A stretch of 27,353 nucleotides of DNA, from positions 1 to 27,353 of the IMG/VR virus record IMGVR_UViG_3300034071_001370, one strand, 5' to 3'. The stretch is from a virus. Below, piece after piece: positions 6,433-13,889 of the stretch (the first letter of the stretch is position 1; each line of letters begins with the position of its first letter). The position numbers and the translations under genes were made by a program. The notes beneath the pieces were generated by a model that worked only from the letters and a program-made list of their open reading frames with translations, was not told the DNA's origin and made no database searches.

Positions 6433-7629
6433 TTAGTTAGTCCATTTTTGATATAAAGAGTTTGCTGATGAATTCAAATTATTTAGAGCGTTTTGTAAAT
6501 AAGTAAAATCAATTTGAGTAGCTAAAGTTAATCCCTGATTAAGTGGATAAAAATAATGATTTTTATCAATCAATCTATTTTCTAAATTACCATATGAAGG
6601 TAAAGCATCCGTAACATAACATGGTCCACCCAGATATGATTTCTCTTCATCAAAGTCAGGAAGACTTCCTGCACCAGCAGTCTGTATACTTCCTACAAAA
6701 TATAAAGAATTATTTTTCATATACACTATCTGTGAAGAAGAATCCCCTACCCAAATAGCAGATGCTGTAACACCATCAATATATCTTGGAAAAACTCCAA
6801 AAATACTATGTGGACCAACAACATAAGGAAGATTTAGAAAACTGTAATCTAATTGTATTATTGGTAAAGGTATAATTTTATCATTTCCATCCCAAAGATA
6901 AACATTAGTACAATCAACAATTATTCTATTTTGATTTAAACCAAGTCTAACATATTCAAATGTCATTCCTTGATCTTTCATGTCTTGTATTACTACAGAT
7001 GGACTAATCTTTTTTGCTATTGGTTGGCTCATAGTAGGTCCAACTCCCATTAAATCCATAATACCATAATCATCAGCTAAAATTTGATATTGTGTTGATC
7101 CAGTTGAAAATCCAGGAATTTCTGGTGATCCTAAAAAATATTTTGGTTTATTGTATAAAGTAGATCCGGTTATTTGATTTAAAGGAACACAATTATACAT
7201 ACCGGTAAATGGGCCATATGAACAAAATCCAGATAAAGTATTATTCCAAAGAGTTATTGATAGTGCTGGATATGCTGTTGTAGTTCCAGTATATTTTGCG
7301 CAAGGATCATAGCCTTGAGGTCCAAAGGAATCAGAAGATTTATTTGCAGTATAATGAATATTACTGGATAATGTTTTATCCCCTATAACAAGAAATAATG
7401 GATTATCTTTTATATTATAATAATTTGGTAATGATGTAACTCCAGCTCCAGGAGGAACTGGAATTGGTCCAGTACCCGTAAATGCTCTGTAACGTGGTAT
7501 TACAGAAGCAAAATCTGCAGAAGCACCATATATTAAACTATTTGGATTTACTCCTATCGGATATCCTACATTACCAGGCCCATAAAGATAAATGTCATGA
7601 AGTGTTGGGTCATAATCTTTATAATACAT
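6433..7629 (-). CDS. Structural-type protein, unknown function
   Basis: A 398-aa protein, not recognised. It is beta-rich and aromatic, with many Tyr, Asn, Gly and Pro (MYYKDYDPTLHDIYLYGPGN...), and no signal peptide or membrane span. The C-terminus ends in a helical asparagine-rich segment (DFTYLQNALNNLNSSANSLY). The ATG overlaps the stop of the gene at 7629-8351 by one base, so the pair is translationally coupled. Size, composition and late promoter fit a baseplate, neck or fibre-attachment protein, which is inference only. Confidence 0.75.
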   Translation of the reverse strand: MYYKDYDPTLHDIYLYGPGNVGYPIGVNPNSLIYGASADFASVIPRYRAFTGTGPIPVPPGAGVTSLPNYYNIKDNPLFLVIGDKTLSSNIHYTANKSSDSFGPQGYDPCAKYTGTTTAYPALSITLWNNTLSGFCSYGPFTGMYNCVPLNQITGSTLYNKPKYFLGSPEIPGFSTGSTQYQILADDYGIMDLMGVGPTMSQPIAKKISPSVVIQDMKDQGMTFEYVRLGLNQNRIIVDCTNVYLWDGNDKIIPLPIIQLDYSFLNLPYVVGPHSIFGVFPRYIDGVTASAIWVGDSSSQIVYMKNNSLYFVGSIQTAGAGSLPDFDEEKSYLGGPCYVTDALPSYGNLENRLIDKNHYFYPLNQGLTLATQIDFTYLQNALNNLNSSANSLYQKWTN

Positions 7630-8351
7630 TACATTTTAATCCAATTACCATTTGTTCCACCAATTCCACCAGAATAAGAAAGAGGAATTACTACACCTGT
7701 CAAACTATTTATTGTCTCATTAATCATATTAATATATTGTAAGACACTCAACATAGTAGATTCTCTTGCAAAATCTATAGTTGGATCTCCAGCAACAACT
7801 GATACACCGGGAATGTTAATTTCAACATTTTTACCTTGTGACGTTACTGTAACTCCATCACCTGTTATTATTAAATCACTTACTGATTTGGTGAGAGATG
7901 TTTTATTTCCCACACCATCAATAGTTTTAATTCCAACTGCTCCACCTTGAGGAATTAAATTAGCACCATTAATTCTTTCAAGACTAGTTTGTATTATAGC
8001 TGTAGTTTGATTTGTTATTAGATTTGATAATTTTTCATCATCAATACTTATTTTTCCATCTTTAATTACAAGAGGACCAGAGACTTTTAATTGTTCTAAT
8101 AATTCTTTTTTTTCTATTGGTTCATCTAATTTTATAAACTGTTGTGTTTTAATATCAGGATTAATATTAAAAAACCTATCCGTGGTTCTTTTAAAATCTT
8201 CATTTAAAAATGAAAGGGATTTTGAATTCTCTAAAAATGCAAGTTGCTCTGCTCGTTTTTGTTTTTTTTCTTCTAAAATAATTTCCTCTTTTACTTGTTG
8301 AGGAGTTTTAGGAATAAATTTTAGGGCAAAGTTTTCTTTATCAGTTGGCAT
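7629..8351 (-). CDS. Structural-type protein with coiled-coil N-terminus, unknown function
   Basis: A 240-aa protein, not recognised. The first ~60 residues are charged and helical (PQQVKEEIILEEKKQKRAEQ, predicted coiled coil). The remainder is beta-rich with a fibre-like segment (LIITGDGVTVTSQGKNVEINIPGVSVVAG) and a Gly-rich end (LSYSGGIGGTNGNWIKM). The exact late promoter at 8366-8373 and an AGAGAAA ribosome-binding site lie just before the ATG. It heads a run of three structural-type genes and the resolvase. A tail or baseplate attachment protein is plausible. Confidence 0.75.
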   Translation of the reverse strand: MPTDKENFALKFIPKTPQQVKEEIILEEKKQKRAEQLAFLENSKSLSFLNEDFKRTTDRFFNINPDIKTQQFIKLDEPIEKKELLEQLKVSGPLVIKDGKISIDDEKLSNLITNQTTAIIQTSLERINGANLIPQGGAVGIKTIDGVGNKTSLTKSVSDLIITGDGVTVTSQGKNVEINIPGVSVVAGDPTIDFARESTMLSVLQYINMINETINSLTGVVIPLSYSGGIGGTNGNWIKM

Positions 8352-8365
8352 ATAGTTTCTCTGTA

Positions 8366-8373
8366 TATTTATA
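8366..8373 (-). promoter_or_regulatory. T4-type late promoter TATAAATA, leftward
   Basis: An exact TATAAATA on the minus strand, 14 nt before the ATG at 8351. The TAA stop of the upstream micro-ORF (8371-8369) lies within the octamer. It should drive the three structural-type genes and the resolvase late in infection. Confidence 0.75.
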
Positions 8374-8455
8374 CCTCGGTCAGAGATGATGGTTCCTTAG
8401 TAATACGATGGAGTATACTTCGAATGGCTCCAAAAGGATTACGAGGATTAACCAT
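8369..8455 (-). CDS. 28-codon micro-ORF with NPFGAIR motif
   Basis: A short frame from ATG 8455 to TAA 8371-8369. The peptide begins MVNPRNPFGAIRSIL and ends ITKEPSSLTEV. Three things support translation: an exact TATAAATA late promoter 15 nt upstream, an AGAGGTG ribosome-binding site directly before the ATG, and a stop codon merged with the next late promoter. Residues 6-12 (NPFGAIR) match NPFGVIR (residues 90-96) of the 512-aa late protein at 2966-4504, with different codons, so the match is at peptide level. The peptide is basic in the middle and could be a short helix. Function is unknown. Alternatively it could be a leader with no product role. Confidence 0.6.
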   Translation of the reverse strand: MVNPRNPFGAIRSILHRITKEPSSLTEV

Positions 8456-8470
8456 CACCTCTGCCTAAAA

Positions 8471-8478
8471 TATTTATA
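8471..8478 (-). promoter_or_regulatory. T4-type late promoter TATAAATA, leftward
   Basis: An exact TATAAATA on the minus strand, 15 nt before the micro-ORF ATG at 8455 and immediately beyond the T-tract of the terminator at 8481-8502. This separates the early transcript from the late block. Confidence 0.75.
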
Positions 8479-8480
8479 AT

Positions 8481-8502
8481 AAAAAATCCCCTTACGGGGA
8501 TT
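8481..8502 (-). terminator. Rho-independent terminator after tRNA-Asn
   Basis: On the minus strand, a 7-bp stem AATCCCC / GGGGATT closes a GTAA (GNRA-type) tetraloop and runs directly into a T-tract (8486-8481). It ends the replication, reductase and tRNA transcript just before the late promoters. Confidence 0.85.
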
Positions 8503-8522
8503 AATTATTACAGATTTTGAAA

Positions 8523-8596
8523 CTCCTCGGGCTGGACTCGAACCAGCGACATGAAAGTTAACAGCTTTCCGCTACTACCAACTGAGCTACCGAAGA
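8523..8596 (-). tRNA. tRNA-Asn (anticodon GTT)
   Basis: A 74-nt cloverleaf on the minus strand. The acceptor stem TCTTCGG pairs with CCGAGGA (one G-T wobble) and the discriminator is G, usual for bacterial tRNA-Asn. The anticodon stem GAAAG/CTTTC encloses the loop CTGTTAA with anticodon GTT. The T arm is GCTGG-TTCGAGT-CCAGC and the variable loop is 5 nt. The D stem has three good pairs and one mismatch. No CCA is encoded. It starts 7 nt after the reductase stop, so it is probably processed from that transcript. The overall sequence resembles bacterial tRNA-Asn. Confidence 0.93.
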
Positions 8597-8603
8597 ACGT
8601 GAT

Positions 8604-10493
8604 TTACACTATCTGACATCCACCTGCACTACATGCAAACTCCTTACCAACTTCTGTGTTATCTTCTGACTCATACTTCATGAGATCATTGAAGTTAACC
8701 TTGACCTTTGGATGTGCTGCATATGTTGCAGAATCAATTTGCTCAAACGGTGCCTGAGCATATGTATGATTATCGCCGCCCGGTAAGAATGCAATACCGG
8801 TAGCCATATCAAAGTTCTCCCATAACCAATTACCTACTTCAAGGAATTCACTATCCTTATAGTTGACGGTAACGGAAGGTTTGTGATGACAGTAATGTTC
8901 TTGATATGTTTTCCACAGATCAAGATGATCAAGTGCACGAAGATCTTCTGTAGTAACAGTACCACGAGGAGCCTTCATTGCAAAAGTAAATACGGCAGTA
9001 GAAGTTGGGTTTATCACATCATCCTCACACGGAACTCCTTGATCCTTCATCAAGTTATATAAAGGATCTTTCTTGTCCAGACGAATTCTGCGGAAATAAT
9101 AATCCGCATAGCGAGGATGTAAACCTGAAGCGGAATCCACCAAGCAAGAAGTAGTGCCTTCTGGCTTGACGCAAGTGATTGACTTGCTAGGATTAATACC
9201 CAACTTCTCTGCCCATTTGAGATTTGTAGCCGTTGCATGGTCACGAAGATTCTCAAGAAGTCGAACTAGTTTTGGCTTACCGTCAAGACCACTGGTAAGT
9301 TTATTATCAAAAATTCCTGTCATGGAAACACCAAGCAATCTTTCCTCTTCACAGTTCTTCTTCCACTCAGGACGAAGATAAGGAAATTTTACAAAAGTAG
9401 ACTGCACAGTCCCAATAATAGTGGCAATTTCAATCTTCTTCTTTAGGCTTGCTGCGGTGTCATCTATACGAACTACAACTGTTGAAAGATTGCAAAATTC
9501 AAAGGGTCTTAGAATAATTTCTGCACATGGATTGGTACCATATTCACAGTTTTCCTCTCGTCCCCACTTCACCGCTTGCTCCTGTAGAGCCCTACGATTG
9601 ATCATGCCGCGTTCTCCGCTGTGGGAGTTGTACAGAGAGGTCCACTCCTCAAGAAACTGTCCCATGGGGGGTCTACCACGATAAACTGCTGAATTATTGG
9701 CGTAAGACCGGAATCCGGCTTGTTCCCACCATGCACCACTCTTACACATGGCAATTTCACGGTCTCCCAGGTCACTGAGAGAGATCATAGCGGATCTACG
9801 AACTCCACCCACGATTACGGCATTAGCAATGGCACAGCAAGTGTCATGGCATTCAAGAGCCGAAAGTTTACGTCCTTGAGCATTGTAGAAGACCTTGACC
9901 AAAAATTTGAATAAATTGTCTAGTGGAGCAGGACCAGAAGCACGACCACCAAAAGTCTTAAGTCGTGTACCAGAGGCTCTAACCTTTGACAAGTCCCACT
10001 TAGGGTGCTTTCCAGCATATAGGTCATTGAATAAGGTTTTGAGAGCATCTCCCCAACCTTCCTTTGAATCTTCAACAACGATTACCTTATCAAAATTCTT
10101 TACAATCTTGTTAGCAACAGTTGGAAGTTTATCAGTGTATTGACGTTCTACAGAATATCCAGTACCAGTACCATTCATAAGAATGACAAAGAGTTCTGCA
10201 AAAGATTCAACAGAATCAATTGGAAGATATGAGCAATTATACAAACAAGTATTATCATGATCAAGAGCAAGACCTGCAGTCATCAAACTTCTCATCGAAG
10301 GAAGAACTTCAAGATTTAAAATTGCTTCTTTGACATCGGGTCTCTCACTAAGAGACGGAACCTTATCGGTGAAATAATTCCACCAACGGTCTACGCATTC
10401 ATCCCAACTCTCACGGCGATTATGTGAAGGAAGCCAACGAGAATAACGAGAAATAAAGATAAAAGATTGAAACGGTGTTAAAGCATCTGCCAT
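8604..10493 (-). CDS. nrdJ: Class II (adenosylcobalamin-dependent) ribonucleoside-triphosphate reductase
   Basis: A 629-aa monomeric class II reductase of the Lactobacillus RTPR type, making dNTPs from NTPs with B12 as radical source. The active-site disulfide pair is C87 (YNCSYLP) and C334 (FEFCNLS). The radical cysteine and its partner glutamate are in NPCAEI (C323, E325). The 11-residue gap between C323 and C334 equals that in RTPR (C408, C419). The C-terminal redox pair is in ACSAGGCQIV, C621 and C626. At 629 aa it is shorter than RTPR (739 aa), as phage forms often are. A TAGGAG ribosome-binding site precedes the ATG. ThyX lies upstream and tRNA-Asn directly downstream. Confidence 0.93.
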   Translation of the reverse strand: MADALTPFQSFIFISRYSRWLPSHNRRESWDECVDRWWNYFTDKVPSLSERPDVKEAILNLEVLPSMRSLMTAGLALDHDNTCLYNCSYLPIDSVESFAELFVILMNGTGTGYSVERQYTDKLPTVANKIVKNFDKVIVVEDSKEGWGDALKTLFNDLYAGKHPKWDLSKVRASGTRLKTFGGRASGPAPLDNLFKFLVKVFYNAQGRKLSALECHDTCCAIANAVIVGGVRRSAMISLSDLGDREIAMCKSGAWWEQAGFRSYANNSAVYRGRPPMGQFLEEWTSLYNSHSGERGMINRRALQEQAVKWGREENCEYGTNPCAEIILRPFEFCNLSTVVVRIDDTAASLKKKIEIATIIGTVQSTFVKFPYLRPEWKKNCEEERLLGVSMTGIFDNKLTSGLDGKPKLVRLLENLRDHATATNLKWAEKLGINPSKSITCVKPEGTTSCLVDSASGLHPRYADYYFRRIRLDKKDPLYNLMKDQGVPCEDDVINPTSTAVFTFAMKAPRGTVTTEDLRALDHLDLWKTYQEHYCHHKPSVTVNYKDSEFLEVGNWLWENFDMATGIAFLPGGDNHTYAQAPFEQIDSATYAAHPKVKVNFNDLMKYESEDNTEVGKEFACSAGGCQIV

Positions 10494-10516
10494 GTAATGA
10501 ACTCCTAGTGGGTGTC

Positions 10517-11245
10517 TTATTTAGTTGTTAGAGTATGCCACGAAACTGGGAAAAGGGGAGCAATTAATTTGTCAATTGCTTTAGCGAATTCCTGCACTTC
10601 CCATTGTGCATGTGCATCGATACGAAGGTTATATACTCTTGCAAATGCATAGAGTGAACCAGTCCATACAAATTCTGTGTATGTACCTTGTGGTAAAATA
10701 GAACGTGCTTGTTCAGGTGCAACACCATCTACTAATAGACGGTTGTATAGATCTAAACATTCTTTTGCAACACCTTTATATTCATCCCGTAACTTAATAC
10801 AGGTATCAAGATCTTCAATTGCACCACTACTACCTTGCTTGGCTCCATTGGTTGGAGCGTTTCTCCAAAGAGGTACATAGATCTCTGGCTCAAAGGTAAC
10901 ATAGCGGCGACTCACTTCATTCATAACAAGACCAACTTGATGTTTACCAAGTTGTGCACGAACAAAGATGGGGCACTTGATACGAACACTAATCTGCGGA
11001 TGGCAGAATGGTGTAAAGTGATTATGCTTAGCAAGATATGTAATTAACTTTACATCTTTATCAGGTAGAGAACGAATTGGAACATGGCTATCAGCATAAT
11101 CCCAAGAACTTTCTTTATTGAATGAAACACGAGCAGCATCTACTACAGATAAATCGCTGCCCATGTGATCAATAAGTTGTACGTGTCCATGGTCAAGTAC
11201 GGTAAGTTTAGTCTGCTCCGGCAACATTGGTATGGTCTGTGTCAT
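10517..11245 (-). CDS. thyX: Flavin-dependent thymidylate synthase ThyX
   Basis: Makes dTMP from dUMP with FAD, NADPH and methylene-tetrahydrofolate. I choose the ATG at 11245 (MTQTIPMLPEQTKL, 242 aa) because a GAGG ribosome-binding site lies 9 nt upstream; the open frame extends to an ATG at 11266. Recognisable ThyX features are VVDAARVSFNKES near the N-terminus, LAKHNHFTPFCHP, the signature region RAQLGKHQVGLVMNEVSRRY, EQARSILPQGTYTEF, and the C-terminal RIDAHAQWEVQEFAKAI. The classic RHR-X7-S signature is changed to KHQ-X8-S, so the first and third basic residues are altered and one residue is added. It overlaps the upstream 79-aa gene. Confidence 0.9.
   Translation of the reverse strand: MTQTIPMLPEQTKLTVLDHGHVQLIDHMGSDLSVVDAARVSFNKESSWDYADSHVPIRSLPDKDVKLITYLAKHNHFTPFCHPQISVRIKCPIFVRAQLGKHQVGLVMNEVSRRYVTFEPEIYVPLWRNAPTNGAKQGSSGAIEDLDTCIKLRDEYKGVAKECLDLYNRLLVDGVAPEQARSILPQGTYTEFVWTGSLYAFARVYNLRIDAHAQWEVQEFAKAIDKLIAPLFPVSWHTLTTK
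10518..10525 (-). promoter_or_regulatory. Possible late-promoter-like ACTAAATA before the reductase
   Basis: The minus strand reads ACTAAATA, 6 of 8 matches to TATAAATA, 24 nt before the reductase ATG. The TAA stop of thyX lies inside it (overlap begins at 10519). The same octamer with the same stop overlap occurs before the fibre gene at 22678. It may simply reflect AT-rich sequence. Confidence 0.3.
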
Positions 11246-11447
11246 CTTCTTCATCCTCATCTGCATCTACAAGTTCAACTCTTACGCCATCAATCTTAGT
11301 AAAGTCTGCTGCATATTCTCTTGCACGACCCCATAGTTCGGGATCCATTTCTTTTACATACTCACCGAATCGTTGTACAAAGGTGATATACGCTTCACTA
11401 GCCTTTAAAATATCTTCTTCAGATAATTTGTCGTTTTCATCTTCCAT
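11208..11447 (-). CDS. Small acidic protein, unknown function
   Basis: A 79-aa protein, not recognised. It is helical and very acidic, with a C-terminal Asp/Glu run (LVDADEDEEDDTDHTN) and a helical core (ILKASEAYITFVQRFGEYVK). An AAGG ribosome-binding site precedes the ATG, which follows the primase stop codon without a gap. Its 3' end overlaps thyX by about 38 nt. The acidic tail could mimic DNA or bind a basic replication protein, but nothing in the sequence proves this. Confidence 0.7.
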   Translation of the reverse strand: MEDENDKLSEEDILKASEAYITFVQRFGEYVKEMDPELWGRAREYAADFTKIDGVRVELVDADEDEEDDTDHTNVAGAD

Positions 11448-12440
11448 TTAAACCTTCTTCCAGTAAGTATACTTTACTTTTGCTTTAAGTCCAGAATAAA
11501 CATTGTTGATTATCAGTTTCATGGTCATTGATTCACCGAATGCTAGAACCATGTCGTTAATATCTTTTTTATCAATTTCATTAGGCCAAATTACTACATT
11601 TCTTCCAGCCTCAATGTACTTTCCAATCAAGTGAACAATTTCTAAATTTCTTGGTTCATTATCAAATATGAACACAACTTTTGATTTGGAGATCTTCTTA
11701 GGAAGATCTTCTAACCAACCTGCACCCTGCATTGAAATTCCATTTGGAATAAACATGGAATCAATCGGACCTTCAGTCACATACACAGTATCTCTTGCGT
11801 CTACTTTATCTATGTTGTACCATAGACGCTCTTCGCCTTCACGCTTTAAGGTGATGTACCTTATCGCTTTCTCTTGCGCCTTTTCTTCGATAATCCTACC
11901 TTGGACACCAATAAGGCTCCCGCTCTCGTCATAGAACGGTATGACGAGCCTACCTTCCTTAGATCCTTCTCTATCGAAAGCAGACATGATTCTACTGAAA
12001 TCACTGCAGTAATAAAAATTGCAATACTTTTCTTTTGGAATTTCTCTAGATTGAACATATTTTACCGCCGGATGATCTGCATTGAGTAAGTCAAGCCTTG
12101 TTCCGAGATCACTGAACACTGGCTGTTTCTTTTCTGTCTTCGTTGTAACCAACGGTTCTGGATTTTTGTCTTTGAAGTTTTCAAATGCATATTCTTTGCA
12201 GAGTGATGGGCTGATGCTTTCAAGTACAGAATATAAACTACAAGCAATACCGCAGTTGTGACATTTATAAACATAATTTCCTTTGTTTTCAAAAAAGAAG
12301 CCTCTCGTCTTCGTCTTGTTCTTCAGTGAGTCTCCACACTTAAAACAACGACACGTAGCAAGGTTCTCTTTCTTCCACTTGAACTTCTCAAGTGAGCCAG
12401 ACAACATATTCACATATTTCTTATCAATATATATACTCAT
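11448..12440 (-). CDS. DNA primase (gp61-like, TOPRIM)
   Basis: A 330-aa DnaG-type primase that makes RNA primers for lagging-strand synthesis with the neighbouring helicase. The N-terminal zinc ribbon has C32-X2-C35 (CFKCGDS) and C60-X2-C63 (CHNCGIA). The central RNA polymerase domain contains LVIPFYDESGSLIGVQGR. The TOPRIM domain has VTEGPIDSMF (E223, D227) and VVFIFDNEP (D260). Length matches T4 gp61 (342 aa). The ATG overlaps the helicase stop as ATGA, giving translational coupling, the same helicase-primase order as in T4. Confidence 0.9.
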   Translation of the reverse strand: MSIYIDKKYVNMLSGSLEKFKWKKENLATCRCFKCGDSLKNKTKTRGFFFENKGNYVYKCHNCGIACSLYSVLESISPSLCKEYAFENFKDKNPEPLVTTKTEKKQPVFSDLGTRLDLLNADHPAVKYVQSREIPKEKYCNFYYCSDFSRIMSAFDREGSKEGRLVIPFYDESGSLIGVQGRIIEEKAQEKAIRYITLKREGEERLWYNIDKVDARDTVYVTEGPIDSMFIPNGISMQGAGWLEDLPKKISKSKVVFIFDNEPRNLEIVHLIGKYIEAGRNVVIWPNEIDKKDINDMVLAFGESMTMKLIINNVYSGLKAKVKYTYWKKV

Positions 12441-13855
12441 TTTGCAGTGTCTTCAAAAACCCAGTTTACTGCTTTATTCTTTTTAGTGCCAAAATTATCT
12501 GAAAATACTAATGGACCAGAACCCGATCCAAAACTTTCTTCATCTGTATTATTAGCATTGACAAGATTGTTATTTGAATTTTCTACATCGTAGAACTTCA
12601 TCTTGGATTTGTTTACACCAATAAGAAATTTACGATTCTTAGTTGTATCATTACCACGGTTCTTTAACTGCTTCACCATTAGTTGACCATTCTGTGCTAA
12701 CTCTTCTGTCTCAATGAGTGCAATGAAGAAGTCTGTAGTTTGTGGTAGACCAAAACTTTCAGATGTATCTGTCATCTCCATGTCACTGCTCTTTGCACCT
12801 TCACGGTTGACCTGAGTAGCAGACCATAGTGGTACATTGAACTGCTTGGCAAGACCACGAAGTTCTTCTGCAATACCCTTGACATAGGTGTAACTATTCA
12901 TACCGTTTCCCATCTTGAATCTTGCACATGAGCAGATGTTTAGATAATCAACAATAATAATATCAGGCTTGAACTTCTTCTTGATCTTCAGTTCTTCCAT
13001 TAGATTACGGAAGTGTGTGACATTAGCTGCAGCGGTAGGATATTCTTTAATAATAAGTTTACCACGGCAGGTCTTCTTGAGATTGTTTACCTTGTTCTCA
13101 TACATTGCAAGAGGCATCTTCTCAAGAACATGAATATCTGTATCTAAAAGATTAGCATCAATACGTTTAGCAATTTCTTCTTCAGACATTTCAAGTGTAA
13201 TATACAGAACATTCAAATTCTGTGTAAGACAAGCAGCAGCATGGTGGCATAGGAATGCACTCTTACCAACACCCGATGCTGCCATGACAACGTTGAGAGT
13301 CTTCTTGCGAACTCCACCACCAGTGATGAGATTTAACATCTCAAGATCAAATGGTACACGCTCTTCTACACGATGATAATATTCATATCGTTCATCGACA
13401 TCTTCAAAGAAGTCATGTCCTACACGAGTATCAAAAGACACGGACAGAGCCTTAGACATGATCTCAGGAATTGCATTCTGAGTCTGCTCCTTATCCTTAC
13501 CTTCAATGATACCGATGGATGCCATGATACCATTATAAATGGCTTTCTCTTTGCAGAACTTTTCAGTATGTTCTACAAGCCACTCAGTATCAGACTTCTC
13601 ACCTTCCTTGTACATCTCATCAGAGATGGCAACACACTTCTTGAATTCACTGTCTCCAAGAGTCTTGTCATCTCCGAGTGAAATGAGTACAGCATCCTTA
13701 GTAGGAATATTATTGTACTTGAGAAGAAACTTACTTACAATATTAAAGACTGTTCGTTCAGCCTTATCTTGAAAGTAATCTTCTTGAAGAAACGGGACAA
13801 CCTTGCGACTATAGTCCTCATTGAGGACTAAGTTCTTTAGAATAACTGTTTCCAT
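12437..13855 (-). CDS. Replicative DnaB-type helicase (gp41-like)
   Basis: A 472-aa hexameric helicase that unwinds the replication fork and recruits primase. It has an N-terminal helical domain (about 1-140), then a RecA-like core. The Walker A motif is AASGVGKS (192-199), the catalytic glutamate lies in TLEMSEEE (E222), and Walker B is DIIIVDYLN (D303). An RGLAKQFNVPLWSATQVNREG segment carries the sensor glutamine typical of the family. T4 gp41 is 475 aa. The start at 13855 has no Shine-Dalgarno sequence. A consensus sigma70 promoter ends 6 nt before it, which predicts a leaderless mRNA. Confidence 0.92.
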   Translation of the reverse strand: METVILKNLVLNEDYSRKVVPFLQEDYFQDKAERTVFNIVSKFLLKYNNIPTKDAVLISLGDDKTLGDSEFKKCVAISDEMYKEGEKSDTEWLVEHTEKFCKEKAIYNGIMASIGIIEGKDKEQTQNAIPEIMSKALSVSFDTRVGHDFFEDVDERYEYYHRVEERVPFDLEMLNLITGGGVRKKTLNVVMAASGVGKSAFLCHHAAACLTQNLNVLYITLEMSEEEIAKRIDANLLDTDIHVLEKMPLAMYENKVNNLKKTCRGKLIIKEYPTAAANVTHFRNLMEELKIKKKFKPDIIIVDYLNICSCARFKMGNGMNSYTYVKGIAEELRGLAKQFNVPLWSATQVNREGAKSSDMEMTDTSESFGLPQTTDFFIALIETEELAQNGQLMVKQLKNRGNDTTKNRKFLIGVNKSKMKFYDVENSNNNLVNANNTDEESFGSGSGPLVFSDNFGTKKNKAVNWVFEDTAK

Positions 13856-13861
13856 GTTTTT

Positions 13862-13889
13862 ATTATATCACTGAGTTAGGCGTTGTCAA
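13862..13889 (-). promoter_or_regulatory. Sigma70 promoter of the helicase gene, predicted leaderless
   Basis: TTGACA (13889-13884), a 16-nt spacer and TATAAT (13867-13862), both hexamers consensus, on the minus strand. Exactly 6 nt separate the -10 box from the ATG at 13855, so the expected start point is the A of ATG. The -35 box lies in the last codons (Leu-Asp-Asn) of the preceding gene. Confidence 0.85.
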
